NCBI GenBank assembly: GCA_030619925.1
Contig: JAUXAL010000012.1
Coordinates: 1 to 62,964 of the forward strand
DNA length: 62,964 bases
Source: Phycisphaerae bacterium
GTDB lineage: Bacteria; Planctomycetota; Phycisphaerae; Sedimentisphaerales; Anaerobacaceae
Direction: 5' to 3'
Shown here piece by piece: positions 7,920 to 16,194 of the stretch (position 1 is the first letter of the stretch; every line of letters starts with the position of its first letter). The notes beneath the pieces were generated by a model that was not told the DNA's origin, made no database searches, and worked only from the letters and a program-made list of their open reading frames with translations. Both the position numbers and the translations under genes were made by a program.

Positions 7920-9071
7920 ATGTTGGATAATCTCATAGGCCCTGAAAGACCCATAGGTTGGGTATTACAATTCTGGCCTGTGCTGGTGTTTTCATTCATC
8001 TCGGCTTTGCTCGCCACCTCGCTGTGTAAGAAGATCGCACTGAAGTTTGGAATCGTTGACAGACCTGACAATCTGGTAAAAACCCACAAAGGAACCGTCG
8101 CCTATCTTGGCGGCGTTGGTATGCTCGCCGGGCTGACCGTCGGCATACTTACGGGCATTTACTGCCTCCGCGACCAGGAACATTTCCCCCTGGCATTCCG
8201 CTGGCTCATAGCAGTGTTGGCCGGCGGAGCGATAGCATGCTTCATCGGCCTCGTGGACGACATATTCGACATAAAACCCCGACAAAAAATATTAGGACAA
8301 ATCGTGACCGCCGTCGTCTTGGTTCTGGTCGGGATTAAACCGGCGCTGTACTATTCCCTGGCTTATTTCGGCCTGAAAATTCCGGAAAATGTGGAAATAA
8401 TTCTGGGAATCCCAATCGTAGTTATCTTTGTGCTCGGCGCAACGAACTCACTAAACCTCCTGGACGGGTTGGATGGTCTTTGCGCAGGTGTTACCGTGAT
8501 AATCACAGGGGCTATGTTATTGTTAGCGATTCATCTGGGAACCTGGGGCTTCAGTGAAATCGGCGGCGACCCGGTGCGGGTAATAATATGCCTGGCACTG
8601 CTCGGCGGAGTATGTGGCTTTTTACCTTTTAACCGCCATCCAGCCAAAATATTCATGGGCGATGCCGGGAGTATGCTGCTCGGATTTGTAGTAGCAGCTC
8701 TTATGATTTTATTCGCCGAAAAGATTCCCAGATGGTGGATGGCTTCGGTCGTTGTTTTGGGCCTGCCTATCCTCGATACTGCTGTCGCCCTTGCCAGAAG
8801 GTTCATTAATAAACGCCCATTGTTCGTTTCCGACCGCGGACATATATATGACCAGATGATTGACAGAGGAATACCGTTGAAACGAACTGTCGCTATCTGC
8901 TACGGCTTAGCCGGCATGTATGCACTGATTGGCCTTGCCATGAGCCAGATAAGAACCAGATATGCCCTGATTGTGTACATAGTTGTATTCGTTGTCTCAG
9001 GAATCGTAGTCTGGAAGAAGGGCTATTTGAAGATGGAAGGCCTTCGCGGAGCAATTCACAAAGAACTGTAG
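7920..9071 (+). CDS. WecA/MraY-like UDP-sugar:undecaprenyl-P phosphotransferase
   Basis: 383 aa, about ten or eleven membrane helices, of the polyprenyl-phosphate N-acetylhexosamine-1-phosphate transferase family (WecA/TagO/Rfe). Conserved cytoplasmic blocks: KTHKGTVAYLGGVGM near the N-terminus, the catalytic Asp pair in GLVDDIFDIKP, NSLNLLDGLDGL, FNRHPAKIFMGDAGSMLLGF, and the late RGHIYDQMIDRG loop. It makes a lipid-linked GlcNAc-like start unit for wall polymer, O-antigen or exopolysaccharide. ATG 7920 is chosen because AGAGGA lies nine bases upstream. The open frame extends back to 7734, but that part (Ser/Gly-rich, no motif) looks like translated spacer. A strong palindromic terminator follows at once. 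Confidence 0.88.
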   Translation: MLDNLIGPERPIGWVLQFWPVLVFSFISALLATSLCKKIALKFGIVDRPDNLVKTHKGTVAYLGGVGMLAGLTVGILTGIYCLRDQEHFPLAFRWLIAVLAGGAIACFIGLVDDIFDIKPRQKILGQIVTAVVLVLVGIKPALYYSLAYFGLKIPENVEIILGIPIVVIFVLGATNSLNLLDGLDGLCAGVTVIITGAMLLLAIHLGTWGFSEIGGDPVRVIICLALLGGVCGFLPFNRHPAKIFMGDAGSMLLGFVVAALMILFAEKIPRWWMASVVVLGLPILDTAVALARRFINKRPLFVSDRGHIYDQMIDRGIPLKRTVAICYGLAGMYALIGLAMSQIRTRYALIVYIVVFVVSGIVVWKKGYLKMEGLRGAIHKEL

Positions 9072-9095
9072 GGGCGGTTCGTGAACCGCCCCTAC
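9068..9095. terminator. Bidirectional hairpin terminator between convergent genes
   Basis: A perfect 13-bp inverted repeat, GTAGGGGCGGTTC and its complement, separated by only GT and followed on the plus strand by TTTTC. It lies directly after the WecA-like stop and before the convergent acetyltransferase. It is GC-rich and long enough for intrinsic termination; the same type of palindrome is also common as a dispersed repeat in environmental genomes. Confidence 0.75.
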
Positions 9096-9111
9096 TTTTC
9101 TCCTGCGCCGG

Positions 9112-9729
9112 TCAGACTAAATCTGTTTGCGCAACATAACTATTACTGAGCACACCGTGATTTACAATCTGTCCGACAAGCTCAAATCCAAACTTGAGAT
9201 ACAGCTTATTTCCCGGCTTATTGTCTGCTCCGACGAGAACCTTGACTTTATCTACACCCGTTTTCCGGCAATGCCGGAAGCCCTTTTCAATTAACTGGCC
9301 GGCCAGTCCCTTTCCTCGCTCTTCTGGAGCAACAGCGATTGAAAGCAGTTCGGCCGGAGGCAGATTCATTTTCTTTGTTCTGGCAGGGTAAAACAGAGTC
9401 TCAAACATTTTTTTTACTCGCCTGCGGGAGCGCACATTACCTGCCAATAGTAATGCAAATATCAGCCCTTTTCTCCAAACGGCTGATTTGTAAAGTTTAT
9501 TGAGATTTGTGGTAAACGCTGCAAATCCGAGCACTCTGGCGTTTCTCACTGCGACAACGCCGAAACTTGATTTGCTTTGAACGATGGCTTCATATAGAGA
9601 AGTTACAAAATCAATGCCCAGCGAGCTGATAAAGCCGGTGCTTATACATTGAATATGTAACGCGGCGACCTGCCCGGCATGAGCAACCTGGAGGTCTTTA
9701 AACTCCACTTGGCTTTGCGTTTTATTCAT
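9112..9729 (-). CDS. GNAT family N-acetyltransferase
   Basis: 205 aa with the GNAT core: the acetyl-CoA binding loop ELLSIAVAPEERGKGLAGQL (family pattern V-x-P-x-x-R-G-x-G) around residues 127-146, followed by NKLYLKFGFELVG near the C-terminus. The N-terminal helices (HAGQVAALHIQCISTGF) are also typical. It overlaps the upstream glycosyltransferase gene by 8 bp, so it is probably translated with it and may acetylate a sugar or sugar nucleotide for the polysaccharide. The substrate is inferred only from context. It is the last gene of the long minus-strand operon before the 9068-9095 terminator. Confidence 0.82.
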   Translation of the reverse strand: MNKTQSQVEFKDLQVAHAGQVAALHIQCISTGFISSLGIDFVTSLYEAIVQSKSSFGVVAVRNARVLGFAAFTTNLNKLYKSAVWRKGLIFALLLAGNVRSRRRVKKMFETLFYPARTKKMNLPPAELLSIAVAPEERGKGLAGQLIEKGFRHCRKTGVDKVKVLVGADNKPGNKLYLKFGFELVGQIVNHGVLSNSYVAQTDLV

Positions 9730-12232
9730 ATCTTGCCACCGAAGAAGTCAGCTCCAAAGCCTGTCTCGCCAATTCATCTCTGTTAAATTTCTTAACGGCG
9801 AGCTGCCGGCCGTTTGCTCCCATCTTCTGCCTCTGCCGTCTGTGTGATTTAAGATACAGCACCTTTTCGACAAACTGGTCAAGGTTGCACAATTCACAGC
9901 CAAAGCCGGCTTTATTGTCTTCCAGAATTTTTCTTTGCCAGCCGGAATAATTCAAAAGCACCGGTTTGCCTGCACTGAGGCCGTCAAAAAACTTGTTGGC
10001 GCAGTTGTGCTCAACAATTGGGTACTCGGCGATTATAACCAGGGCTACATCTGCTGCTGCAAGAATCTCCGGAAGCTGCTGCTTGGGCACAGAAGGCAAA
10101 ATCTCCACATTTGTCAAGCCAAGTTTTTGAGCTTTGCTTTCCAGGAACGGCTTTTGATTTCCGTCACCTATCAACACAAACACAATATCGCTGTGGCCTT
10201 TGAGCCTTTCGGCGGCGTCTATGACAAAATCCAAGCCGTTGACCCTGCCCATTGCGCCTGTGTGGAGAAGAACAAGTTTATCCTGCCAATCTCTTTTCTG
10301 GCGGGCAGCCGAACCATCGATGTCCGGCCTGAATACGTCAATGTCGCAACTGTTGGGTATTACCGTTATCGGTTTTTCTTCAGTTAACACTTTCTTTACA
10401 CCATCAGCCTGGCCCGGCGACAGAGCTACTATGGAAGAACAATTCCTGTAGATGGTTTTCTCGAGCCACAAAAGTATCCTGATAAGAAACCTGTTGGTTA
10501 TGATACTTAGCTCGATTGGTATTTCAGGCCACTGGTCACGCACCTCAAAAACAAAAGGTACACGTTTGACCCATTTTATGACCATAGCAGGGATCCCAAC
10601 CGTCAATGGCGTGCTGGATGCGTATACAACGTCTATCTTTTTAGTCCTCAGGCTGGCATAAACGCTGAAAAGGCAAAAGGACAGAAATGACGTTACTCTC
10701 CGCAGGTATGATTGCTTATTGCTGTATTTGGTCCCGACAACGACCACATTTATCCCCTCTACATTCTGTTTCCGATAGAGCGCCCCGGCCACTTCCAAAC
10801 CGCCGATATCATAATAGCCGGTTATCAATGTAACCTTGTGCCCGGCTTTTACCCACCGGCGGGCAAATTCATACGAACGAGTGCCGGTACTGCCCGCCGG
10901 CGTGGCAAAATGTTGATGAATATAAAGAATGTGCATCCTCGATTCTCGATTCTCGCCCGCCGAAGGCGGGTTTGATCGAGACCCAGCGGTGCTGGGCGAT
11001 TCTCGTCGAGTATCGAGCATCCAGCATCGAACATCAAGCATTAGCTCTCTCAACTTTGCGGCGTTTTCCAAAATGCAAAAATCCTTGATAACACGAACAC
11101 GGGCGGCTTTTCCGAACCGTTCAATCCTATCTGCATCCTCAAGAAGCTCTTGTAAAACTTCTGCCAGCGCGTCGGCGTCTTTCTCCGGAGCCAGGCGACC
11201 TGTTAGGCCATCTTCAACCAGCTCCGGAATCCCCGATATAGCCGTTGAGACTACCGGCACCTCGCACGCCATCGCCTCCATCATGGCAACGGGAATGCCG
11301 TCCATATCCCCATCAGGCGTTTTAACACACGGCATAAGAAATACACAAGCCTGACTATAGAGTTCCACCAGTTGGTCATTCGGCCTGGCGCCAAGTAGCT
11401 TAACGTTATCGGCCAAATGCAGCCTTCCAATCAATTTCTCAAGATGTTGGCGCTGCGGCCCATCCCCTACAATTTCGAACTGGAATCTTACATTATTATC
11501 TCGCAGTTTCGCACAAGCCCTTATCGCAACGTCAAGACCCTTTTTGGGACTGAGTCTGCACACACAAATCATTCTGCCGGGCTCAGGTCTATGTGAAATA
11601 GACCCGAATTTTTCGGCGTCTATTCCACAATGCACAACACGACACAAATCGGCAACGGACCCGCCACAAGTGCTGCGAAGATATTCAACATTGAATTGAG
11701 AAACAGCGGCTATGAATTTACATTTGGCTAATCGAGGCCGTAAACTACCCGGACTTCTGGTAAATATATCGAAAGCGTGAACGGTACAGGACACGGGCAA
11801 ACCGGTCAACATCCCTATCATCAAGCCAAGGCTAAGAGACCGGCTGGCAAAATGCACATGGATGTGTTCCGCCCCGAAGCGCCTGCAATGACCCGCAAAG
11901 TAGCAGCAAGTCGCCAACTCATAAACTGCTTTTGCAAATTCAACCGGGCTGTGGACCAGCAAGCTTACCAGCCAAAGGCAGACCCTCGAGAAACGAAGCG
12001 GGTGGGTAATGATTTCTCGCAAGGTCGCCCCTATCTGCACAAGAATGTTGGGACGGTAAACAGCCTGACTATTCCATTTGACCATAACCTCGGACAAATT
12101 CTCAAACGAATGAGGTTTACAGCTCACCAACGGCAAGACTTTCCACCCGGCCTGTTCATGTGCTTCGAGCTCATTGATGACAAAAGTCATACTAACTTTC
12201 AAACTCGAAACAACGTATGCTATCTTCATCAT
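9722..12232 (-). CDS. Two GT4 glycosyltransferases joined in one frame by a repeat
   Basis: An 836-codon open frame holding two complete GT4-type (GT-B fold) enzymes. GT-A, residues 1 to about 397, starts MMKIAYVVSSLKVSMTFVINE and has the donor-site block DGIPVAMMEAMACEVPVVS. GT-B, residues 433-836, starts MHILYIHQHFATPAGSTGTR, typical of a free-standing WcaI/WbuB-like enzyme. Residues 398-432 between them (MLDVRCWMLDTRRES...) are a translation of the dispersed repeat at 10937-11041. Either the product is a real fusion or GT-B is translated from ATG 10936; the only SD there, GAGG, directly abuts the ATG, which is poor. GT-A's start overlaps the epimerase stop (TAATG) and GT-B's end overlaps the GNAT gene by 8 bp. 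Role: sugar transfer to the lipid-linked repeat unit. Confidence 0.85.
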   Translation of the reverse strand: MMKIAYVVSSLKVSMTFVINELEAHEQAGWKVLPLVSCKPHSFENLSEVMVKWNSQAVYRPNILVQIGATLREIITHPLRFSRVCLWLVSLLVHSPVEFAKAVYELATCCYFAGHCRRFGAEHIHVHFASRSLSLGLMIGMLTGLPVSCTVHAFDIFTRSPGSLRPRLAKCKFIAAVSQFNVEYLRSTCGGSVADLCRVVHCGIDAEKFGSISHRPEPGRMICVCRLSPKKGLDVAIRACAKLRDNNVRFQFEIVGDGPQRQHLEKLIGRLHLADNVKLLGARPNDQLVELYSQACVFLMPCVKTPDGDMDGIPVAMMEAMACEVPVVSTAISGIPELVEDGLTGRLAPEKDADALAEVLQELLEDADRIERFGKAARVRVIKDFCILENAAKLRELMLDVRCWMLDTRRESPSTAGSRSNPPSAGENRESRMHILYIHQHFATPAGSTGTRSYEFARRWVKAGHKVTLITGYYDIGGLEVAGALYRKQNVEGINVVVVGTKYSNKQSYLRRVTSFLSFCLFSVYASLRTKKIDVVYASSTPLTVGIPAMVIKWVKRVPFVFEVRDQWPEIPIELSIITNRFLIRILLWLEKTIYRNCSSIVALSPGQADGVKKVLTEEKPITVIPNSCDIDVFRPDIDGSAARQKRDWQDKLVLLHTGAMGRVNGLDFVIDAAERLKGHSDIVFVLIGDGNQKPFLESKAQKLGLTNVEILPSVPKQQLPEILAAADVALVIIAEYPIVEHNCANKFFDGLSAGKPVLLNYSGWQRKILEDNKAGFGCELCNLDQFVEKVLYLKSHRRQRQKMGANGRQLAVKKFNRDELARQALELTSSVARYE
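10937..11041. repeat. Dispersed GATTCTCGA-type repeat tract inside a coding frame
   Basis: A degenerate tract built from short words such as CTCGATTCTCG, TCGAGTATCGAG and ATCCAGCATCGAAC. The same style of sequence occurs in true spacers at 3337-3360, 20068-20113, 53821-53864 and 58173-58212. Here it stays open in the glycosyltransferase frame and replaces the expected stop of the first enzyme. Confidence 0.8.
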
Positions 12233-13203
12233 TATTTTACAATAGTAATTCTTGCCGGTTCTTTTAGCTTCTGAAATGCCTTTACAGCAAACGCACGAGT
12301 CCTGTTGATAAATCCATCCTCAAAGCTCGTCCACCGCTGATGATATTTTTCGAAGACGCGGTTTTCGCTGATTAGACTTAAGGCTTTAAGCTGACTTATG
12401 TGTAAGCTGTGGTAAAAACGGCTGCTTATATGCTTTTGAGAATCATAGTACGACCAGTAGCCACTGTCATAGCCGGCAAGATGCTGCGCAAGAGTATCAA
12501 TGGACCGCTCAAACAGCTCCCCGGCTCCGGCCTGGTCAATAGCCAGATTATAGTCATAAAGGCCGAACAGAGCGAATATCCAGCCATTAAGAACGGTATT
12601 TCTCGGCTGTGATGGCGCCTCTTCGAGAAAGACCGCATCGCCTTCGAAGTAAGTTACGCCGCCTTCTTCTGCACCGATGAGAAATAAGTCAAACGCCTTT
12701 TCGGCTGCCTGTTGAAATCTTGGATCGTTCGTTAGTTTCAATGCCCGCGACAAAACCGAGAGTGCCTGGCCCTGCGTCATCGCAGAATATTTCGAATGCT
12801 GCGGTCTCTGAAAGGGCTGCCACGTATCCCAGCCACCACTTTCGTCCTGATGTTCCAAAAGCCAGTTGCACAATATCAAAAACTGCTGCTTATCTTTGTC
12901 ATCTTTTTCTGCAAGCCACCGGTCCCAATGACCAAGGGCTTTTTGCGTTATCAAAATTGGAAATTGAAACTTCCGGCCGTTGGACAGTGTATTAACAGGG
13001 ACGCCGTCGGCGTCAATTTCTCCTGTCCATAGGATTTTGCCGGTTAAATCATTGAAATAACCGGCAAGCTTATTCGGCTCAAAAACCCTTCCCAAGTTCT
13101 GTGGTTTACGATGATAACTTTTGCCTGCAAGCATTTTCAGCCAATACCACATCTGCCTCGACCGAAAGAGCAGATTTCCAACAATCTTCGGACTCACAGG
13201 CAC
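12232..13203 (-). CDS. D-glucuronyl C5-epimerase family protein
   Basis: 323 aa resembling the C-terminal catalytic domain of heparosan/heparan glucuronyl C5-epimerase, which converts D-glucuronate to L-iduronate within a polymer. Supporting segments: QGQALSVLSRA (helical barrel), NGWIFALFGLYDY, DSGYWSYYD, and RFYHSLHISQLKAL, which closely parallels the YHxxHIxQL block of the animal enzyme. Tyr residues in the YWSYYD and FYH blocks are candidate catalytic residues. There is no signal peptide at the N-terminus, unlike the Golgi enzyme, so action on a lipid-linked intermediate or a cytoplasmic substrate is possible. It stands in a glycosyltransferase operon, its stop overlapping the next start (TAATG), which implies a uronic-acid-containing polysaccharide. 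Confidence 0.8.
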   Translation of the reverse strand: MPVSPKIVGNLLFRSRQMWYWLKMLAGKSYHRKPQNLGRVFEPNKLAGYFNDLTGKILWTGEIDADGVPVNTLSNGRKFQFPILITQKALGHWDRWLAEKDDKDKQQFLILCNWLLEHQDESGGWDTWQPFQRPQHSKYSAMTQGQALSVLSRALKLTNDPRFQQAAEKAFDLFLIGAEEGGVTYFEGDAVFLEEAPSQPRNTVLNGWIFALFGLYDYNLAIDQAGAGELFERSIDTLAQHLAGYDSGYWSYYDSQKHISSRFYHSLHISQLKALSLISENRVFEKYHQRWTSFEDGFINRTRAFAVKAFQKLKEPARITIVK

Positions 13204-13235
13204 TCCTTACAATCTAATTCCATAAGACTACAGAC

Positions 13236-13350
13236 TCCAGACTACAGACCACTTGAGTCTTGTGTCTTGGGTCTTGTGTTTTGCGTCATTGCGAGCGAGG
13301 CCCCCATTCTTGCTTTCAAAAGAAAGCACGGGGGCCGAGCGAGGCAATCT
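13236..13350. repeat. Composite dispersed repeat in spacer
   Basis: Two repeat styles are adjacent: ACAGACTCCAGACTACAGACC-type words with an inverted GTCTTGTGTCTTGG partner (13236-13282), then a half-element beginning GTCATTGCGAGCGAGG and ending GAGGCAATCTCC (about 13285-13352) that resembles the arms of the 15971-16084 element. It ends six bases before the stop of the next gene. Confidence 0.6.
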
Positions 13351-13356
13351 CCGGCG

Positions 13357-14517
13357 TCAACTCGGACTCTTGCTGTTGATAGCCAGCTCGTAGCTGCGCA
13401 TAGTCAGCTCGGCAGCGTGCTTCCAGCTATACTTGTTTTCCAGCTCAGAGCTGTAGTGCGATTGAAATTTATCGAGACTGCTTAGAACATTTATAATAGC
13501 CTCAGCCAGGGATTCCGGGGCACCGGGCTCGACGACCAGGCCAACCTCATCTGAGGAAACAAGCTCGGCCATTGCTCCAAGATTGCTGACGACCACAGGT
13601 TTTTTGTGTGCGTAGGCGCGAAGTAATACTCCGCTCTGCGCTTCAAATTTCAAATAGGGTAATACAACAAGGTCAGATGCCGCGAAGAAATAATCTACCT
13701 CTTCTTCGGCAATAAAATGGACAAAGGCCCGCACATGCTGCGACAAATCATATCTTTTGATTAGATTGGAGTATGGCTCGAAACTCACCCCGCGGGGGAC
13801 AGCCCCAGCGACAACCAGCAAGATTTTCGGATTCCGCAATCGAACAATCTCTATCGCCTTAAGAAGAATATCCAAACCCTTGTTGTCACGAATACTGCCG
13901 AAGAAAAGCACTATCCGGCTGTCCAACGGCAGATTCAATTTCTTCCGCGCATCTGTTAGTTTTGGAGGATTATTCAAGGGTATTATTCCATGGGGTATTA
14001 TATCTATACGGTCACTACAAACTCCCCAGTTATCGACCAATTGTCTTTTGCCGTCCTGAAAGTGCACTATCAGCCGATGGGGAATGTGAAAGTAACGTTG
14101 TAAAAATGAACGCCTGGTATTAAAACGGTCGCAATGAGGCTGAACATCATGGACGGTGAGCACCACAGGCAGATGACGAGCCAAAGACCTCAGAGAAAAC
14201 TGGTCTATCAGCGGCACCCCAATCTGCATATGAACGACATTGCAGCAGGCCCGAATAGCAAACCGGTTGCGCCGCAAACTGTTACTTAGACCCCGCCAAA
14301 CCCGGTCGGCCGCCCAATGCAATTGTGACCACTGCTTTTTCTTATCTGTAAACTCAAACAGGCGTCTTTCAAGCTTGTACGGCCTGGGCAAGTCGGGCCA
14401 TAATGAGTTAGTAAGTACAGTTACATCTGCACCACTCTCAGACAGAGAGCGGCACAAAGCATCGGCGTACGCGTACATACCGCCTCTGCCCGTATGCTCG
14501 ACCATCAATACGTGCAT
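13357..14517 (-). CDS. Glycosyltransferase family 4 protein
   Basis: 386 aa, GT-B fold retaining glycosyltransferase. N-terminal acceptor domain begins MHVLMVEHTGRGGMYAYA (glycine-rich loop); the inter-domain region has IIPHGIIPLN and the donor domain IVLFFGSIRDNKGLDILLKA. The usual E-x7-E region is represented by ASDLVVLPYLKFEAQSGVLLRAYAHKKPVVVS. It acts at the cytoplasmic face of the inner membrane on lipid-linked intermediates. Donor and linkage cannot be predicted. The start lies 25 bp downstream of the polymerase stop, consistent with one transcript. The stop lies just beyond a dispersed repeat. Confidence 0.88.
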   Translation of the reverse strand: MHVLMVEHTGRGGMYAYADALCRSLSESGADVTVLTNSLWPDLPRPYKLERRLFEFTDKKKQWSQLHWAADRVWRGLSNSLRRNRFAIRACCNVVHMQIGVPLIDQFSLRSLARHLPVVLTVHDVQPHCDRFNTRRSFLQRYFHIPHRLIVHFQDGKRQLVDNWGVCSDRIDIIPHGIIPLNNPPKLTDARKKLNLPLDSRIVLFFGSIRDNKGLDILLKAIEIVRLRNPKILLVVAGAVPRGVSFEPYSNLIKRYDLSQHVRAFVHFIAEEEVDYFFAASDLVVLPYLKFEAQSGVLLRAYAHKKPVVVSNLGAMAELVSSDEVGLVVEPGAPESLAEAIINVLSSLDKFQSHYSSELENKYSWKHAAELTMRSYELAINSKSPS

Positions 14518-14542
14518 CTTATACTTTCAAGACTGAATCCGG

Positions 14543-15895
14543 CTAAGCGTAAGCAAGGTCCTGCTCCACGGCTTCTGGAAGAATTTGCGGCTCTTGATAG
14601 AAACTTAGATAGATGTCCTGCCAATTAGCCAGTATAGCAGCGAAGCATATCAATAGCGACGCACCACGGGGATTCGAAAATATAGGATGGAAAACTCCGT
14701 CCGCCGCCAAAGCTATCATCAGCAAAAAGCACGTTGCTCCGTAATACCGCATATGTGGGATATCGCTCTTAGATAAAGCGAAGCTCCGCACAAGCGACGC
14801 CAGCAATAAAACCAGCACGGTAACTAATCCAATCAAACCACACCTGTCCGACCAGCTCAGGTACTCTGAGTGGTAAAAACCCCTTTCGCTGACTTGGCCC
14901 GTGGGTACCGGGTGCATCGCTCCGATGCCCCTGCCGGTCAATATAAAATAAGGCTCTTTTTTGTAACTTGAAATGAGTGTTTTAAATTCTATGGCCCTCC
15001 AGGTGCCTTCCTGAAAAAGCCTGGGCCTTTCAACTCTGCCTACTCCTCTTGCCGGGTCGCTTCGGAACCTTGCCAGCACATCGAATCCTATTGCAGTAGC
15101 AACACCAACCACGATTAAACCTGCAAGACAGTACACAATCAAGGTCTTGGCTCTGCCCCTGACAAATACCACCGAGGCTATTGCAAGCACACCCATTGCA
15201 CCATACATCGATCTTGTTTCGCTCAAAACTATACCGCTAATACCGACCAGCAGCGCCGCCACAGACGTCAAACTCCAGCCCACCCCGCCCACCAACCTGC
15301 CTATGGCAATACTTATCAGCACAAGGTAGAGCAGGGGAACAAGAGAATAAGTGCCTCTTTCCCCAAGCAACTGCGTAGCAAATTCGATCTCGGCGCTGGG
15401 TGGTGTGAATAAGCCAAACCTGATAAGAACATGCCAAAAGAACATCACCAGGAGCAAAACCACCGAGAATTTCAAAAAACCATTCACACGAGAGTAGTTC
15501 GTGAAGTATCTGAGCCCAAATATCATAGCCGCTACGAAATGCGCCGCTCTCGAATACGTAAAAGCGGTGTGAGTATACATCAGCAGACCCTGCACTAATG
15601 AAAAAGCGGTCATTAATGTTATGACTATGAAGCATTTCCCAATGACGCCGGAACCATACTGTCGCTCTCGAGGCACAAATAGCGCCGCCGCCAATGTCAA
15701 CCAGGCCAAAATGTCCGCCGGTGACCACGTCCGCGGCATGCCCAGGTTGCCGGCCTCGTATATGTATCCGGTGAATATCGTGCTGAACGTAACGAACGTC
15801 AAGAACGCGTAAAACACCCACTTCGGCTTCAAGACCACCAGCGGCACGCAAATCACTATTGCAATCACACACAAAACTGCAATGAACGTTGCCAT
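14543..15895 (-). CDS. O-antigen ligase/polymerase-like (Wzy) membrane protein
   Basis: 450 aa, very hydrophobic with about 11-12 membrane helices and one large periplasmic loop near residues 275-340 (RFRSDPARGVGRVERPRLFQ...). The loop ends at ILTGRGIGAM...HSEYLSWSDRCGLIG, the G-x-G plus H-(S/N)-x-(Y/F)-L-x arrangement of the Wzy/WaaL ligase fold. In a locus with a Wzx flippase this most likely polymerises the repeat units on undecaprenyl pyrophosphate at the periplasmic face. Ligase activity cannot be excluded because the two are hard to separate by sequence. Wza/Wzc-type export components are not in the window. Confidence 0.82.
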   Translation of the reverse strand: MATFIAVLCVIAIVICVPLVVLKPKWVFYAFLTFVTFSTIFTGYIYEAGNLGMPRTWSPADILAWLTLAAALFVPRERQYGSGVIGKCFIVITLMTAFSLVQGLLMYTHTAFTYSRAAHFVAAMIFGLRYFTNYSRVNGFLKFSVVLLLVMFFWHVLIRFGLFTPPSAEIEFATQLLGERGTYSLVPLLYLVLISIAIGRLVGGVGWSLTSVAALLVGISGIVLSETRSMYGAMGVLAIASVVFVRGRAKTLIVYCLAGLIVVGVATAIGFDVLARFRSDPARGVGRVERPRLFQEGTWRAIEFKTLISSYKKEPYFILTGRGIGAMHPVPTGQVSERGFYHSEYLSWSDRCGLIGLVTVLVLLLASLVRSFALSKSDIPHMRYYGATCFLLMIALAADGVFHPIFSNPRGASLLICFAAILANWQDIYLSFYQEPQILPEAVEQDLAYA

Positions 15896-15970
15896 AGGCT
15901 TACCCTTAAAATAAGGTTTCTCAAAATAAGTCTACACGCCTCATGCTCTGTAAGAGATGAAATGCAGAGT

Positions 15971-16084
15971 GTCATTGCGAGGAGCCCTTCGACTACGCTC
16001 AGGGTAAACTCTGCGACGAAGCAATCTCAATCATCCGCAAAGTAGAGATTGCCACGGCCCGCCTTCGGCGGACCTCGCAATGAC
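15971..16084. repeat. MITE-like element with nested inverted repeats
   Basis: A perfect 12-bp terminal inverted repeat, GTCATTGCGAGG (15971-15982) and its complement (16073-16084), encloses a second inverted pair GCAATCTC (16021-16028) / GAGATTGC (about 16045-16052). Non-coding, 114 bp. The remaining spacer (15896-16194) holds nothing else recognisable. Related half-elements occur near 13285, 35612 and 36524. Confidence 0.65.
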
Positions 16085-16194
16085 AACGCAGCAAATTACA
16101 TGTTACAGAACACTCGTCTTTCAAACCAAAAACCTGGTCTACAGCTAAATATCGGAAATCAAAGGGTGGGATTACAGCTTAAAAATCAAGAATT

